Below the pieces are notes generated by a model. The model searched no databases. It saw only the letters and a program-made list of their open reading frames with translations, and was not told the DNA's origin. A stretch of 41,481 bases of DNA. Origin: JAWLBM01 sp041687675 (lineage in GTDB: Bacteria; Pseudomonadota; Alphaproteobacteria; Rhizobiales; Pleomorphomonadaceae). The position numbers and the translations under genes were made by a program. This document shows, piece by piece, positions 40,260 to 41,481 of the stretch (position 1 is its first letter; every line of letters starts with the position of its first letter). The stretch covers positions 1 to 41,481 of the forward strand of contig JAWLBM010000042.1 of NCBI GenBank assembly GCA_041687675.1. The letters are read 5' to 3'.

Positions 40260-41481
40260 ATGAGCGAGCCCCTCCTCTCGGTCCAGGACCTCTCGGTCGC
40301 CTTCCACCAGGGCGGCCGGACCCTCACGGCCGTCGACCGGATCTCCTTCGACATCCGGGCCGGCGAGACGCTGGCGATCGTCGGCGAGTCCGGCTCGGGC
40401 AAGTCGGTGTCGGCGCTCTCGGTGGTCAGGCTGCTGCCCTATCCGGCCGCCTCCCACCCGACCGGCCGGGTGATGTTCGGCGGCGAGGACCTGCTCGCCG
40501 CCAGCGACGCGCAGCTGCGGCGGGTGCGCGGCAACCGGATCACCATGGTGTTCCAGGAGCCGATGACCTCGCTGAACCCGCTCCACACCATCGACCGGCA
40601 GATCGGCGAGATCCTGAAGATCCACAAGGGGCTCGGCGACAGCGCCGCCCGCCGGCGGACGCTGGAACTCCTCGACGAGGTCGGCATCCCCGACCCGGAG
40701 ACGCGGCTGAACGCCTATCCGCACCAGCTCTCCGGCGGCCAGCGGCAGCGCGTGATGATCGCCATGGCGCTCGCCAACGAGCCCGAACTCCTCATCGCCG
40801 ACGAGCCGACCACCGCCCTCGACGTGACGGTCCAGGCGCAGATCCTGAAGCTGCTGAAGGAGCTCCAGGCCAGGCGCGGCATGGCGATCCTGTTCATCAC
40901 CCACGACCTCGGCATCGTCGAGCGCTTCGCCGACCGCGTCTGCGTGATGACGCAGGGCAAAATCGTCGAGCACGGGCCGACGGCGGAGGTCTTCGCCAAC
41001 CCCCGCCACGAGTACACCCGCCACCTGCTCGCCGCCGCGCCCAAGGGCGAGCCGCCGAAGGCCGACGCCACCAAGCCGGTGGTGATGGAGACCGAGGGGC
41101 TGAAGGTCTGGTTCCCGATCAAGCGCGGGTTCCTGAAGCGGACCGTCGGCCATGTGAAGGCGGTCGACGGCATCTCCGTCACGGTGCGGGCGGGGCAGAC
41201 GGTGGGCATCGTCGGCGAGAGCGGCTCGGGCAAGACCACCCTCGGCCTCGCTCTCCTCCGCCTCATCTCCAGCGACGGCAAGGTCGCCTTCATGGGCCAC
41301 GACATCCAGGGGCTCCGGGGCAAGGAGCTGAGGCCGCTCCGCCGCGACATCCAGGTGGTGTTCCAGGACCCGTTCGGCTCGCTGAGCCCGCGCATGTCGG
41401 TCGCCGACATCGTCGGCGAGGGGCTGCTGGTCCATGCCCGCGACGTCTCCGCCGCCGAGCGCGAGGCGCGGGTGGTCTCGG
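40260..41481 (+). CDS. yejF: Peptide ABC transporter ATP-binding protein YejF (3' end outside window)
   Basis: Double-ATPase subunit energising the importer. The visible 407 codons hold a complete first nucleotide-binding domain (Walker A GESGSGKS at 42-49, LSGGQRQR, LLIADEPTTALD) and the start of a second (FPIKRGFLKR insert, GESGSGKTT near nt 41216, then VVFQDPFGSLSPRM). The frame runs off the right edge before the second signature. ATG at 40260 has GAGAGA upstream. Confidence 0.95.
   Translation, partial: MSEPLLSVQDLSVAFHQGGRTLTAVDRISFDIRAGETLAIVGESGSGKSVSALSVVRLLPYPAASHPTGRVMFGGEDLLAASDAQLRRVRGNRITMVFQEPMTSLNPLHTIDRQIGEILKIHKGLGDSAARRRTLELLDEVGIPDPETRLNAYPHQLSGGQRQRVMIAMALANEPELLIADEPTTALDVTVQAQILKLLKELQARRGMAILFITHDLGIVERFADRVCVMTQGKIVEHGPTAEVFANPRHEYTRHLLAAAPKGEPPKADATKPVVMETEGLKVWFPIKRGFLKRTVGHVKAVDGISVTVRAGQTVGIVGESGSGKTTLGLALLRLISSDGKVAFMGHDIQGLRGKELRPLRRDIQVVFQDPFGSLSPRMSVADIVGEGLLVHARDVSAAEREARVVS

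Overview
The window is GC-rich DNA (coding third positions are almost all G or C) from an alphaproteobacterium, most likely of the order Hyphomicrobiales (Rhizobiales). The evidence is a GcrA cell-cycle regulator with CcrM-type GANTC sites upstream, a FYDLN-type acidic zinc-ribbon protein (TIGR02300), an EPSP synthase very close to the Agrobacterium CP4 class, a small 4.5S-type SRP RNA next to dnaX-ybaB-recR, and a yejA-yejA-yejB-yejE-yejF transporter with two tandem binding proteins. Genus cannot be fixed from sequence alone. Nearly all of the window is chromosomal housekeeping DNA; the only clearly accessory patch is about 1.1-2.3 kb.

Left end (1-2400): the tail of an unidentified protein, a 12-C tract, a DraG-like ADP-ribosylglycohydrolase, a 5'-broken dual-specificity phosphatase, a small orphan ORF of different codon use, and the last ~45 codons of a P4-type integrase pointing away from the 3' end of tRNA-Ala(GGC). 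I read this as the scar of a decayed integrative element at the tRNA. Next come the FYDLN protein and, divergently, aroA-cmk and then rpsA (3.1-7.2 kb), with a strong terminator and a possible small RNA. sppA, ihfB and a LapA-domain membrane protein follow, then an ornithine cyclodeaminase homologue translationally coupled to an alpha/beta hydrolase (7.5-11.0 kb).

A 27-bp perfect inverted repeat whose arms are GAAA-loop hairpins separates that strand from the leftward operon argD-argF-hslO (11.2-14.4 kb). gcrA runs the other way and overlaps a DUF1284 gene by ATGA. The leftward phosphate block reads phoR, pstS, pstC, pstA, pstB, phoU, phoB (23.5 to 15.8 kb), with a three-repeat PHO box before pstS. 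Divergent from phoR is ppk2, so phosphate sensing, uptake and polyphosphate metabolism sit together.

A response regulator with a degenerate kinase-like output domain lies at 24.7-25.8 kb, beside an AT-rich patch with CtrA-like sites. galE-kdsA (sugar nucleotide and Kdo synthesis for the cell surface) come next, then a class III aminotransferase-glutamine synthetase-like pair behind a palindromic operator. The leftward SRP RNA-dnaX-ybaB-recR block follows, and finally the rightward yejAABEF-type peptide importer, cut by the right edge inside yejF.

I saw no CRISPR array, no toxin-antitoxin pair, no defence island and no intact mobile element. The least explained pieces are the receiver plus pseudokinase-like protein, the GcrA-coupled DUF1284 protein, and the aminotransferase-GS cassette with its operator.
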